Shown here piece after piece: positions 36,201-46,500 of a stretch of 64,000 nucleotides of DNA (position 1 is the stretch's first letter; the number at the start of each line of letters is the position of its first letter). The position numbers and the translations under genes are program-made. The notes beneath the pieces are model-generated. The model saw nothing but the letters and a program-made list of their open reading frames with translations, was not told where the DNA came from and ran no database searches. This DNA is from Mesostigma viride (lineage: Eukaryota > Streptophyta > Mesostigmatophyceae > Mesostigmatales > Mesostigmataceae): positions 482,616-546,615 of the forward strand of contig RPFO01001021.1 in NCBI GenBank assembly GCA_009746045.1, in the 5' to 3' direction.

Positions 36201-39200
36201 AACGGGCGCGTCTCGTCCGGCGGTGGTCCCCGCCCAATGGGCTTCAACTGGGAGCTGCCGAGGGACTTGGGCGTGGCCGAGCGCTACTTGATCCTGACCG
36301 TCATGCGCACGCACACGCCCACGCTCTTGTTTGGCCGCGACGAGCTCACAGTCGGGACCACATACCCGTTCTCGCTCGTCGTGTCCTCCTTCCTGCGCGA
36401 GTACAGTGACCCGACCACCAAGGCGGTCACCAAGTCGGGCGCAAAGCTCCCGCGCGTGACACCGGTCGGGACCACCGACGTGGTCACCCGCCGTGCGTTC
36501 CCTCTCAAGCTGCAGGCTCGCGGGAACAGCTCCACCTGCCACGTGGAGGCCGGGACCAACACTACCATCGCCTACCGTTGGCGCCAGGTGGGCACGCAGC
36601 CGATCGCCTCCGGCTTCCCCGCGCAGTCGGACCGCCCTGTCCTCTACATCCCCGGCGGCGAGCTGTCGCCGTTTGCGGGCGCGTACACATTCCGCATCAC
36701 TGTCACCGAGTGCGTGGTGGAGCCGGCGGTCCCTGGGGTGGACGAGTGCGAGAGCATGTTCGAGGACTTCACCGTGACTGTGCTCGCGGGTGACCTGGTC
36801 CCGGTCATCGAGGGCGGCACGCAGCGCATGTTCCCCATCTCGCAGCCGCTGGTGCTGGACGGGTCCAGCTCGTGGGACCCCGAGTTCAACCCGGCGGGGA
36901 TGGCGTTCAACTGGACGTGCGAGCGGTTCGCCCCCAGCGCGCCCGCTGTCTCGCTCCCCTGCGGGTTCACCCCGCCGCAAACCAACGCGACCGCAGGGGG
37001 CATGCTCACGCAGGCCAAGGTATGGACCATCCCAGCGAATGTCGCCAACCCGGGCCGCCACGTGTTCACGCTCACCGTCTCGGACAACATCGGCCGGTCG
37101 TCCTCCACGCCGGTTGAGATTGTGTACGTGGACGCGGCCATCCCTGTCATCTTCCTCTCCGCCTACCCGCCGTTCACCAAGCCCAAGTTCAACCGCGAGG
37201 ACCGTCTCTCGATCGACGCGTCGCGCTCCTACTCCACCGCCAATGGGACGCTTCGCTACAACTGGACCCTCACCGCGGCGCCCGCCCGCTCCGTGTCCAG
37301 CTGCCGCACGGGGTCCCTCCCCGAGTGCATGCAGACGCCGCGGGCCACACCCAACCTGGCCGCGCCCGGGGTGACGTCGACCGGCAGCCTGCGCGAGCTC
37401 CTCCAGATCAACCGCGACAAGCTGTCCCCCGGCCGCTACGAGATCATTGTCACCGTCTCCGACACCGCCTACACGGGTGACCTGGTCGTATCCGCGCGGC
37501 TCGCCGTCGTGGTCAACACGCCGCCCGGGTCAGGATCGCTGGTCATCGACCCCGAGGCCGGCGTGGAGCTCATCACGCTGTTCGCGCTGGACGCGCTGGG
37601 GTGGGCCGACGTGGACGCGCCCGTCCGCTACGAGTATGGCTTTGCGGACACCTCGGGCAAGTTCACCTCCCTCTCGGCCGTATCCTCCTCGACCACCTTT
37701 GAGTCGTACCTGCCATACAACAGCTCGGCAGCCGTCAAGGTCTACGACGGCCTCCTCTCGTCGACGCTCTACATCGTCCCAGTGAGCATTGCCACACTGG
37801 CATCCGCAGGGTATGTGGATGACTACACGACCGGCCGGTTCCTGTTCAGCGAGCTGATCGAGAAGCGCACGCGTGAGGCCATCGAGAACGGTGGGCTGGC
37901 GGACCCCGATGGCATGCAGGCGCTCGTTACCCTGCTGGGTCTCGCGCTCGCGACCAACGGGCCACCGGACCCGACCAACCCGGTCGCCGTCGCACGGCTG
38001 CAAGCGCAACGCGAGGCGCTCATCCGGGTGGGCCTGGCATCCATCAACGTGCTTGGCTCCGACACCTTGAAGATGGTCGAGTCCCTCCTGGCCGTGTCGG
38101 TGGGCGGGAACGCGCTCTCCGTCGCCTCCCAGAACGCCATCCTCGACTACCTGACCACCAACGTCCCCTTTGGGCTCGAGGAGGACCTCACGGGCAGCTA
38201 CATCCGGCTGCTCTCCGACCTGCTCCAGGCAGCGCGCACGACCGCGTCGGCGGCCCGCCGCATGGCCCGCCGCTCGCTGCTGGAGCTCACACAGGCCTCG
38301 TTCTCGCGAATCGACGAGCTCATGCGCCGCGTGACAGTGGCTGGCATGAGGTACATCGACCCCGTGAGCGGGCTGTACGCGATCCCAGCCAACGTCGTCG
38401 TCGAGTTCCCCGAGGACGGCACCGACAACCTGATCGCGCGCGGCAACCGCATGCTCCTGGCGGCCATGCCTACGACGGGTTTCACGATCGGTCCGTTCGG
38501 GGTGCCCGCCATGCCGCGCGCATCGCTCAACGAGTCAGTCCCCGCAGGCGAGACGCAGCTCATCTACGCGCAGCGCACGTTTGTCAACTTCCTCAACCCC
38601 TACAGCTGGTCACCGCGCGTGCCCAACGCCGCGGTCGAGGGGCTGTTTGAGTTCTGGGGAGCGGACACGGACGCGGGCCGATTCGGCACCGAGGTCGGGC
38701 TGAACATCCTTGACGAGCAGCCCAGCGTGGAGATCGTGCTGGACCGCGTAGCCCCGCTGGTCGCGCCACTCACGGGCGTGTGCTACATGTGGTCGTCGTC
38801 CGCGACGCGCTGGGTGGAGATCCCGACCAGCATCCCCCAGAGCACGGCCACTCGCACGTTCTGTATCCCACGGCAGCTCCCGGCGGATTTCACCGCGTTC
38901 GATGAGCTGGCGGGCCCGCCGCCGCCGCTGCCGTCACGGCCATCGCCGCCGCCGCCGGCAACGGCGCCCCCGCCACCCCCGCCCACGCCGCCCCCGAAGC
39001 CGAGGGGCAAGAAGGGCAGTAGTGTGGGCCCGATCGTGGGCGGTGTCGTGGGTGGCCTGGTCCTCGTGGGCGCGGTGCTGGTGTTCCTGTACCTGCGCAA
39101 CCGCAAGAAGCAGATGGGCCGCATGGAGCGCGAGGCGCAGGAGGGCGAAACGCTGCTCGCGACGGGGCTCAAGGACACCAACGGGAGCGGGATGCAGCCC

Positions 39201-39266
39201 ATCCGTGCGCCCACCGCGGCGCCAGCACGAACGGGCGCGCAGCTGGAGCAGTCCGAGGTCGCATAG
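15256..39266 (+). CDS. Giant type I membrane adhesion-like receptor: EGF, 12 LamG, ~20 CSPG4-like repeats, REJ-like, TM
   Basis: Five exons join in frame: 15256-15495, 15863-17344, 17671-20397, 20776-35155, 35512-39266 (22,584 nt, 7,527 aa). All introns are GT-AG. The first ATG is 15256; the frame upstream opens only at a GTG. Residues 1-23 are a signal peptide (LVVALCLFVAGVYC). An EGF-like module at ~56-82 is completed across intron 1. Twelve LamG/concanavalin-like domains lie at about 535, 1006, 1520, 2064, 2532, 2800, 3288, 3872, 4402, 4995, 5508 and 5784; each shows FDG.DD, ND(G)AWHHVA, LYVDG and VDELRLW motifs. Most are followed by two CSPG4/cadherin-like repeats (ITTLP..G.LYQ, PVND.P). 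A REJ/PKD-like region is at ~6490-6945, a Pro-rich stalk at ~7415-7447, a TM helix at ~7449-7471 and a basic tail after it. It probably binds extracellular ligands or matrix at the cell surface. The ligand is unknown. Confidence 0.9.
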
Positions 39267-39391
39267 GGCGTGGATTATCCTGGCCCTATGCCGCATCGGC
39301 TGCTTGAGATGGCAGCCTAGGGGTGTGTTGTTGCGATGTTTCTCAATAAGCGGTGTCGCCAGGGTGTAGGAAGGCATAGGCATGCACCGCG

Positions 39392-39396
39392 TGTAA
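39392..39396 (+). terminator. Putative poly(A) signal TGTAA
   Basis: TGTAA lies about 125 nt after the stop codon of the giant gene. TGTAA is the usual green-algal polyadenylation signal. A five-base match can occur by chance. Confidence 0.4.
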
Positions 39397-39925
39397 AATT
39401 CCTGCTTTCGTGTCTATATGATCACGCTTGACTTTGTGTCACAGTTTGGCTTGCTTGTCAGGTTGTACTAGGAAATGCTTCAAGCCTTAAGCGCTTCACT
39501 TGCAATCTATTCTGATGCTAATTGTATTAATGGAATGCTAATATCTTCTGGAAATTAGTAAGACGTGTACTTAATCAATCAATGGATTTACTAGGTGATT
39601 TACGGATACTAAATGTAATTGGTTACTGCTTTGGACAGTGAATTAATTAATTGGTGATCACATAGAGTGCGTCACGTGGGTACCATAACCCGTATTTTTT
39701 TTAAATTAGAACGCGATATATCGCGTTGTAAGCTTTTTTTAGAACGCGTATAGCACCTAAGGAACTTTTTTTTTTCATGGTCATGTATATACTTTCCTGA
39801 AAGCCCATACATCAAAGTTTTTTTTTAGCTACTCAGACCTACAACATGCTAATTCATTAGAGAGATACACTGGTTTGAATACAGGGGGGCTCCTCCCATC
39901 ATGCACGACCTGGGCGGACATGCTT
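39397..39925. other. AT-rich spacer
   Basis: Low-GC spacer with TTAA-rich and poly(T) runs and one palindrome (39710-39727). No gene is recognised. Confidence 0.5.
39710..39727. repeat. 18-bp perfect palindrome
   Basis: AACGCGATATATCGCGTT is its own reverse complement. Close relatives occur at 41381 and 41414, on the other side of the half-LINE. Confidence 0.85.
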
Positions 39926-40470
39926 AAGCAACATACCACCTCCACCACCTCCGCCGTCGCACTGCCCAGCTCCAACGGCAGACGCTTGACCTCCGCGAGG
40001 AGGTCGAGCTCGCCAAGCGCAGCCTCAACGCCATACTCAAGAACTTCGACATGGCGGAATGTGAGAATTCCGATAAGCTTGCACGTGCGTTTGAGAGCAA
40101 AATCCTTGCACGCATGGGCCTTCTTGGTGCATGAGATTAAGCTGACCGCCCACCGCCTCCCCCGCGCGCGGGGTAAGGCAGGGGCGCCTCCGCTTCTTCT
40201 CATATCTTTGAGAGCCCCGTGGACAAGATTTCGTTTCTCAGACGCCGCAAGCGGCTCGAGAACACTCCCTTCACCGTGGACGACGACTTGACCCTGGTGC
40301 AGCAACAACGGCGACGGGAGCTATGGCCGACCTACCTCCATGCTCCTGCAGACCAAGGCGGGACAGCCGGTGTACTGGAAGGTGACGGCCATCTACGTCG
40401 GCCACAAGCCCTGGCACGCGACCACCCCGACCACCGCGGCCCCAGCGACTCCAGAAGCCCCAGCCTAGGG
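39926..40470 (+). pseudogene. LINE ORF1 fragment (copy 2) with coiled coil
   Basis: One frame (pos. 39958-40130) encodes a heptad-like coiled coil (QLQRQTLDLREEVELAKRSL, then FESKILARMGLLG) and stops at 40132-40134. Homologous coding continues in a shifted frame: EIKLTAHRLP, then KISFLRRRKRLENTPFTVDD at ~40222, then LWPTYL. This is the coiled-coil plus RNA-binding layout of L1-type ORF1 proteins. At least two frameshifts relative to copies 1 and 3 show that it is dead. It runs straight into the short-family tail rather than an ORF2. Confidence 0.75.
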
Positions 40471-40919
40471 GAATGCAGCAGCAGTAGTGTAAACTAGTTA
40501 GACAGTGGCCTGGTACATGCCCGCCTGCTACAGGCACTATACCAGCTGAGCCCTAGCATTTTTAGTCATGTACATGTGTGCCTATGATGAGCCACCCTCC
40601 AGATGATGCCTAGCAGAGATTTAATTATGCAGTGCCCATGCAGGGAGTCACTCTCTGCTGAGATGCCATGCCCTAGCTCTTGTATAGCTATGCTGATCTT
40701 CCCCACCTACTATGACTCCCCTTAGCTGGGTGTTGCCCGAGACTCTGGGTGGTGCAGGTGCCCTAGTGCACCTAGAGCTAGTGTTGAATACATTCCCACC
40801 CTTGCAGGAAGTAGCTTAGAATGCATCATATAGGCCATATGCCCCTTCTCTGGGCTATGTGCTACAGATACTCCCCACGGAGTTATGTTCCTAATGAATG
40901 AATGAATTAATTATTAAGA
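40471..40919 (+). mobile_element. Short dispersed retroelement family, copy D (tail of the half-LINE)
   Basis: Begins with GCAGCAGTAGTGTAAACTAG immediately after the ORF1 fragment and matches copies A and B. It ends with hairpin CTCCCCACGGAG (40871-40882) and an (AATG)/(AATTA) tail. Together with the ORF1 fragment it forms a ~1 kb ORF1-only element. Confidence 0.8.
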
Positions 40920-41380
40920 AGTCGAAACACCATGGAAATACCAAGCACATGGTGCTGCATGCAGCAGACCCGAGTCTTGCCGTATTTATATTTATGCATG
41001 CCGGTTTCCAGGGTTTCCGCATGAAAGTTGGGTGAGAAACTGGCCGGAAAAATCTACGTTTCTTTTGCCCCAGTACCTCAACAAACTCGTAGAAACGTAA
41101 TTATCAGTTGCCTTTGAACACATCATCATGGTCGTGCCACCCAGAGACACTGAAATTCGCGCAAAAACTGGCGAGATCTACCTGCCGCCATCGCCGTCGC
41201 CTTCACCTTCGTCCCGCGAAAATGCCTGATTTCAGTGGTACATATTTGTTTGCAGCTGTCACAAAAAAAATCCAAAAAATACCAGGATTTTTTCTTGAGT
41301 TCTACGGGATGTAAGGAGTCCGTCCACCGAGTTTCAGACCGAAAATCTCGTATCTCCTTTGTCTGCCACGTGTCAGATGA

Positions 41381-41400
41381 CAACGCGATACATCGCGTTG
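41381..41400. repeat. Palindromic motif, copy 2
   Basis: Arms CAACGCGAT and ATCGCGTTG are perfect with a two-base centre (AC). Related to 39710 and 41414. Confidence 0.8.
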
Positions 41401-41413
41401 TACTAGACCCTGT

Positions 41414-41431
41414 AACGCGATACATCGCGTT
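41414..41431. repeat. Palindromic motif, copy 3
   Basis: AACGCGAT-AC-ATCGCGTT, with the same centre as the copy at 41381 only 13 bp away. Confidence 0.8.
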
Positions 41432-42150
41432 GTAAAAAAACACGTGGGTTAACCAAATTATAGGCAATGTGACCTTTGTACTTCGAATCACAAGATAAGA
41501 GGCGGGGTGGGTTGGATGATGCACAGTACATAGACAATGCAAGGTACTGGCCATAAATTGAAGGCTGGGGTCGGACGAGAAAGGCTGGCTCAAAAGGTTC
41601 CCCTTTACACCCTTCGCCCTTCGGTCAGGCTGGGCTCTTTCTGTGCTATGGTAGGGAAGCTCACGCTGGCATACGGCCTAGCATGCACCATGCAGTCATG
41701 ACAAATAGTTGTCACTTTGCCAGGGATGTCTGCCAAGGGCTACTAATCACATAGCATGGGCCACTGGTCCATAAATCAAGTCATGTGCTGATATAGGAAA
41801 GTATCTGCGGAAGGACGCCGTTAATCTACTAGATTCTACAAAGAAAGAAAAGTGCAGGAAGCCATGTCCTTACTCATGTAACCACTCCCGTGTGACATGC
41901 ACCCTCTGTTTTCATAGTGAGCAGCTTTGTGCCCATTGTGGCCGTGCAGATTTCTTCCAAGCTGGGGGAGAATTGGGGGGCAGCAGCCTAGAAATTTGCG
42001 GCATGAACGCCCTTGATGCTGCCCATATCGGCCTTGCCGATGCTGGACAGAGCACAGATTCCAAACCGTGCCACCCCCCCGCTGCCGCCACAGCTTTGCA
42101 AGGCGATGTGCCAGCAACCAGTGACGCAATACCTCAGGGCACCTCAGGGC

Positions 42151-43345
42151 TCATCCCGCGGGGGTGCCAGCTGGCGCCGCACCGAGAGCCTGCTGCCCTC
42201 GCTCAACATTGTCCAGCGCGCGCTGCGCCATCTCGCGGATGTCAGCATTGGGCCGCTGCTCGAGCATCTTGAGCACACGCACCGCGCCGTGCTGTCAAGT
42301 GGGAGGGGGAGGGTCATGAGGGCGCATAGCAAGAGAAGGTCAGTCGGTCGGTCGGTCGGTCGGTCGGTCGGTCGGTCGGTCGGTCGGTCGGTCGGTCGGT
42401 CGGTCGGTCGGTCGGTCGGTCGGTCGGTCGGTCGGTCGGTCGGTCGGTCGGTCGGTCGGTCGGTCGGTCGTCGGTCGGTCGGTCGGTCGGTCGGTCGGTC
42501 GGTCGGTCGGTCGGTCGGTCGGTCGGTCGGTGGGTGGGTGGGTGGGTGGGTGGGTGGGTGGGTGGGTGGGTGGGTGGGTGGGTGGGTGGGTGGGTGGGTG
42601 GGTGGGTGGGTGGGTGGGTGGGTGGGTGGGTGGGTGGGTGGGTGGGTGGGTGGGTGGGTGGGTGGGTGGGTGGGTGGGTGGGTGGGTGGGTGGGTGGGTG
42701 GGTGGGTCGGTCGGTCGGTCGGTCGGTCGGTCGGTCGGTCGGTCGGTCGGTCGGTCGGTCGGTGGGACGGTCGGTGGGTCGGTGGGTCGGTGGGTCGGTC
42801 AGTGGGTCGGTGTTTGTTTGTTTGTTTGTTTGTTTGTTTGTTTGTTTGTTTGTTTGTTTGTTTGTTTGTTTGTTTGTTTGTTTGTTTGTTTGTTTGTTTG
42901 TTTGTTTGTTTGTTTGTTTGTTTGTTTGTTTGTTTGTTTGTTTGTTTGTTTGTTTGTTTGTTTGTTTGTTTGTTTGTTTGTTTGTTTGTTTGTTTGTTTG
43001 TTTGTTTGTTTGTTTGTTTGTTTGTTTGTTTGTTTGTTTGTTTGTTTGTTTGTTTGTTTGTTTGGGTCGGTTGGTCGATCGGTTGGTTGGTTGATAGGAT
43101 GATTAATTGGGTGCGTGTGTGGGTGAGTGGTGGGCAGGTGTCCAGGCAGGCAAGCAAACAGGAAGGAGCGATGCGCTGCCATCAGCTGGGTGCAGACATG
43201 TGGGCCTGTGTCAAGCAAGCAGGAACCAAAGTATAGGGCCCCGTCTCCCAAGTTGAAAGGGTCTAGGTTGAAAGCCATATCTCACTGCTCCATGCAAGCC
43301 TGGGAAAGGTACAGCGCATCAGCACGCATCATTGCCGGCAGATTT

Positions 43346-43390
<45 letters not shown>

Positions 43391-43442
43391 TTGTGTATTT
43401 GTGTGTGTGTATTGCCTGTGTGTGTGTGTGTGTGTGTGTGTG

Positions 43443-43502
<60 letters not shown>

Positions 43503-46500
43503 GTCTGTGTGCGTGTGTGTGTGAGTGAGCATACTCAGAGAGAGTGTGAGTGAGCATGCTCAGAGAGAAGGGTTCTGGAGATCTTAGCTTGTTAGGGAGC
43601 AGGTGTATGACGGGCGGGAAAGGAAGGGTGTCTGGAGGCACAGGGCCGGGTGCTGCCAACGCAGATGATATGAAATTGTCAGGCAGCGGTGTGCGCAAAG
43701 CCTATAATCCTGTGCGAGCTGAAGGACCCAGTATCTATGTCAACCGACGCGACAAGGGCAGCATGAGCGCATTCCAGCTACAAAGTCAGTTTACCACACA
43801 CAAGTGAGACACGCACACACCCTGGTATCACAATGCGCATGGGAACCTTGAGAGCGTCTAAATTCGTAGTCTGCAGGAGAGCAGCCGTACACACTCGGAC
43901 GCTTGAGCCCCTTACCTGGATGAGATGTGTTGTGTTGAGCCCCTTACCTGGATGAGATGTGGTGTGTTGGACTCGAGGACGGACAGGTTGACGATTGCCC
44001 GCAGTACCTGGTGTCATGGATCAGGTGTGGCCACACAAAATTGGCGCAAAAGGTGAATGTGGGGCAACTTAGGGGCGGTGCAGTGGATGCTCCGACCTGC
44101 ATGTGCAGCGGAGGGGCAACGGTCAGCCAAAGATATAAAGGAACGATGGAAAGAATGCGTTGTGCCACTGAGCCCCTACATACACCTTAGCTAGACAGGT
44201 GGCCACCGGCCAGCATTTGGCTCTCAGGGCGGATACAACGATGGATGGGCCGTGGGGGCAGGAACAACGTAGGCAGAACGTGCCCCAAGAAAGAGGCCCT
44301 GTGCTCCCACACACCTCAAGTCACCCTACCGTACTTGTCCGCCCGCTGATCTCATCTTCCAGCCATGTTCCTTCCCTTGCCTGCGCCTGCTTCATGTCCA
44401 TCACAGCGTTCACCACCGAATAGATGTTGCATAGTACGTGTCCCTTTCCCCTTCACCTGCGCCGCCTTCTGCCCCTTCTCACCTGCGCCTGCTTCATGCC
44501 CCATGAGTGCTTCACCACCCAAGTATTGTGTGATTTATACATGTCCCTTTCCTCACCTGCGCCTGCACCGCCTCATGCTCCGACTTGGCCAGCCACGGGA
44601 TAAGCGGGGGGATGACCCCTTCCTCCACCATCGGGCGCGCGTTCGCAGGGAGCCTGCGCGGATGTGGTCATAAACAACAGACACAATATCATGCCCCACA
44701 CAAGACAGGGCATGCCAGGAGGCGACAAGTCGCCAGGTGGTTCCCGGTGGCCAGCAGTCCACGTTGGTGTTCTAGGATCCGCTTCACATCCTGGTGATAG
44801 TGAGCCACATACAACACCGCGGTCCATAGGATGCCGGTAGCGCTCATGATTACGATCGAGATGCGTTACTGTACCATACAGTCACTGCACAGTCACTATA
44901 CAGTCACTGTACAGTCACTATACAGTCACTGTACAGTCACTATACAGTCACTGTACAGTCACTATACAGTCACTGTACAGTCACTATACAGTCACTGTAC
45001 AGTCACTATACAGTCACTATACAGTTGTACATGCTCCCGAGTTCTCCTTGCGTGCTACCCAGACGGGCATGCGGTGCAGGAGCACTGTTACCGTGGCTAA
45101 CCATGTGAAAAGGTTTCCAAACCTGTGCACCGTACACAGAACCACACACGCCCGGACCCACATCAGCCCGTGTTACTCTCCCCGCTGAAGCGCGCATACG
45201 TCCCTGTCCAGCCCCTGTACCTGTACACCACACGCCGCCGCTCCATGTAATACTCCACGTATCCATATACAGCATGGCCACACACGTCTTGTTTGTGAGT
45301 TATGACAACTCCCCGTGTCCAGTCGAACACTGCACCGCATTTGTTCATAGATAGATGTTGCCAAGGGCACGTTTGACGTAGGCCAGCCATGGCAGGTGAC
45401 CGTGGGAGTGTCCCAGGGAACCTCGCTGGGGCCTTATCAAGAAGTGCGAACAACAATAGCATTCGCAAGGTCTGTGTCTAAATGCATTTTTGTGTGACAA
45501 GCTCTGCGAAGATGCACACCAATGGGAAGCACGGCATGGGGAGGTTGGGAGCACGTCCGCGGTTTCCATAGAGCCAGAACTAGGGATACGCGTCCGCGGT
45601 TTCCATAGAGCCAGAACTAGGGATACGCGTCTGTGGTTTCCATAGAGCCAGAACTAGGGATACACGTCCGCGGTTTCCATAGAGCCAGAACTAGGGATAC
45701 GCGTCCGCGGTTTCCATAGAGCCAGAACTAGGGATGCGCGTCCGCGGTTTCCATAGAGCCAGAACTAGGGATACGCGTCCGCGGTTTCCATAGAGCCAGA
45801 ACTAGGGATACGCGTCCGCGGTTTCCATAGAGCCAGAACTAGGGATACGCGTCCGCGGTTTCCATAGAGCCAGAACTAGGGATACACGTCCGCGGTTTCC
45901 ATAGAGCCAGAACTAGGGATACTCTCGACCCCTCCATCGTCCTCACCCTGACAGGTTGGCCAGCGCGGTCGCTGCCAGGCGCACCACCTCCACGTTGCTG
46001 GAGGCCAGGGCCAGGATGAGGGCCTTGGTGCCCCCCGCGCTGACTATCACCCGTTTGTTGCTTTCTGCCGGTTGGGCCGCAGGGGTGGGGTCGGCCATAA
46101 AAGCCAGCCATATGACCAGGCAAGATGCGCAGGGAAGGAGCATTAAGTCACTGTAGCATATAAAGTAGCTCCCCTACCTATGAGCATCCAGATGATGGGA
46201 AACATGAATACCAACTCCTGGTGCTATCCTTGGGTGCCATGCGTAGCCCTTATCAGTGACGGGCCGATCAGGCCCTTTCCCTATGGGGAGACCGGCGCCA
46301 TGCCCCGCACATAGAGAGGGCGGGCAATTTTTCGCTTACCGATGGATCGGCGCTCATCACACTGACACATGAACCGGCAGATGTCGTTGGCACGCAGGGA
46401 TGATGGACCAGATCTAGGGAATCCTACCCCTCTGATGAGGGTTGTCCCCTGCGCAGCCTGGGTATGTATTATTGCCCGCACACGTACACATAATCACCAT

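Larger units (their letters stand above)
40920..42150. other. No gene recognised; 3' flank of the armadillo gene
   Basis: Contains two palindromic motifs (41381, 41414) and unique sequence. The open frames have no recognisable domains. Part of it must be the 3' UTR of the minus-strand gene ending at 42151. Confidence 0.45.

Noticed and set aside
15992-37061. Many long antisense frames (up to 603 codons) opposite the giant gene
   Set aside because: GC-rich coding DNA commonly leaves the antisense frames open. They show no domains, whereas the sense strand shows continuous LamG/CSPG homology.
42013-43236. 407- and 337-codon frames through the CGGT/GGGT/GTTT arrays
   Set aside because: Repeat artefact inside the last intron of the ARM gene. 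Repeat slips move the frame freely.
44770-44827. Extra ARM exon (frame reading AVLYVAHYHQDVKRILEHQ)
   Set aside because: Exons 46064-45947 and 44653-44557 join perfectly in phase and in ARM register without it, and no matching donor phase was found.
45555-45922. CRISPR-like array
   Set aside because: Units are head-to-tail with no unique spacers, in a eukaryotic intron: a minisatellite.
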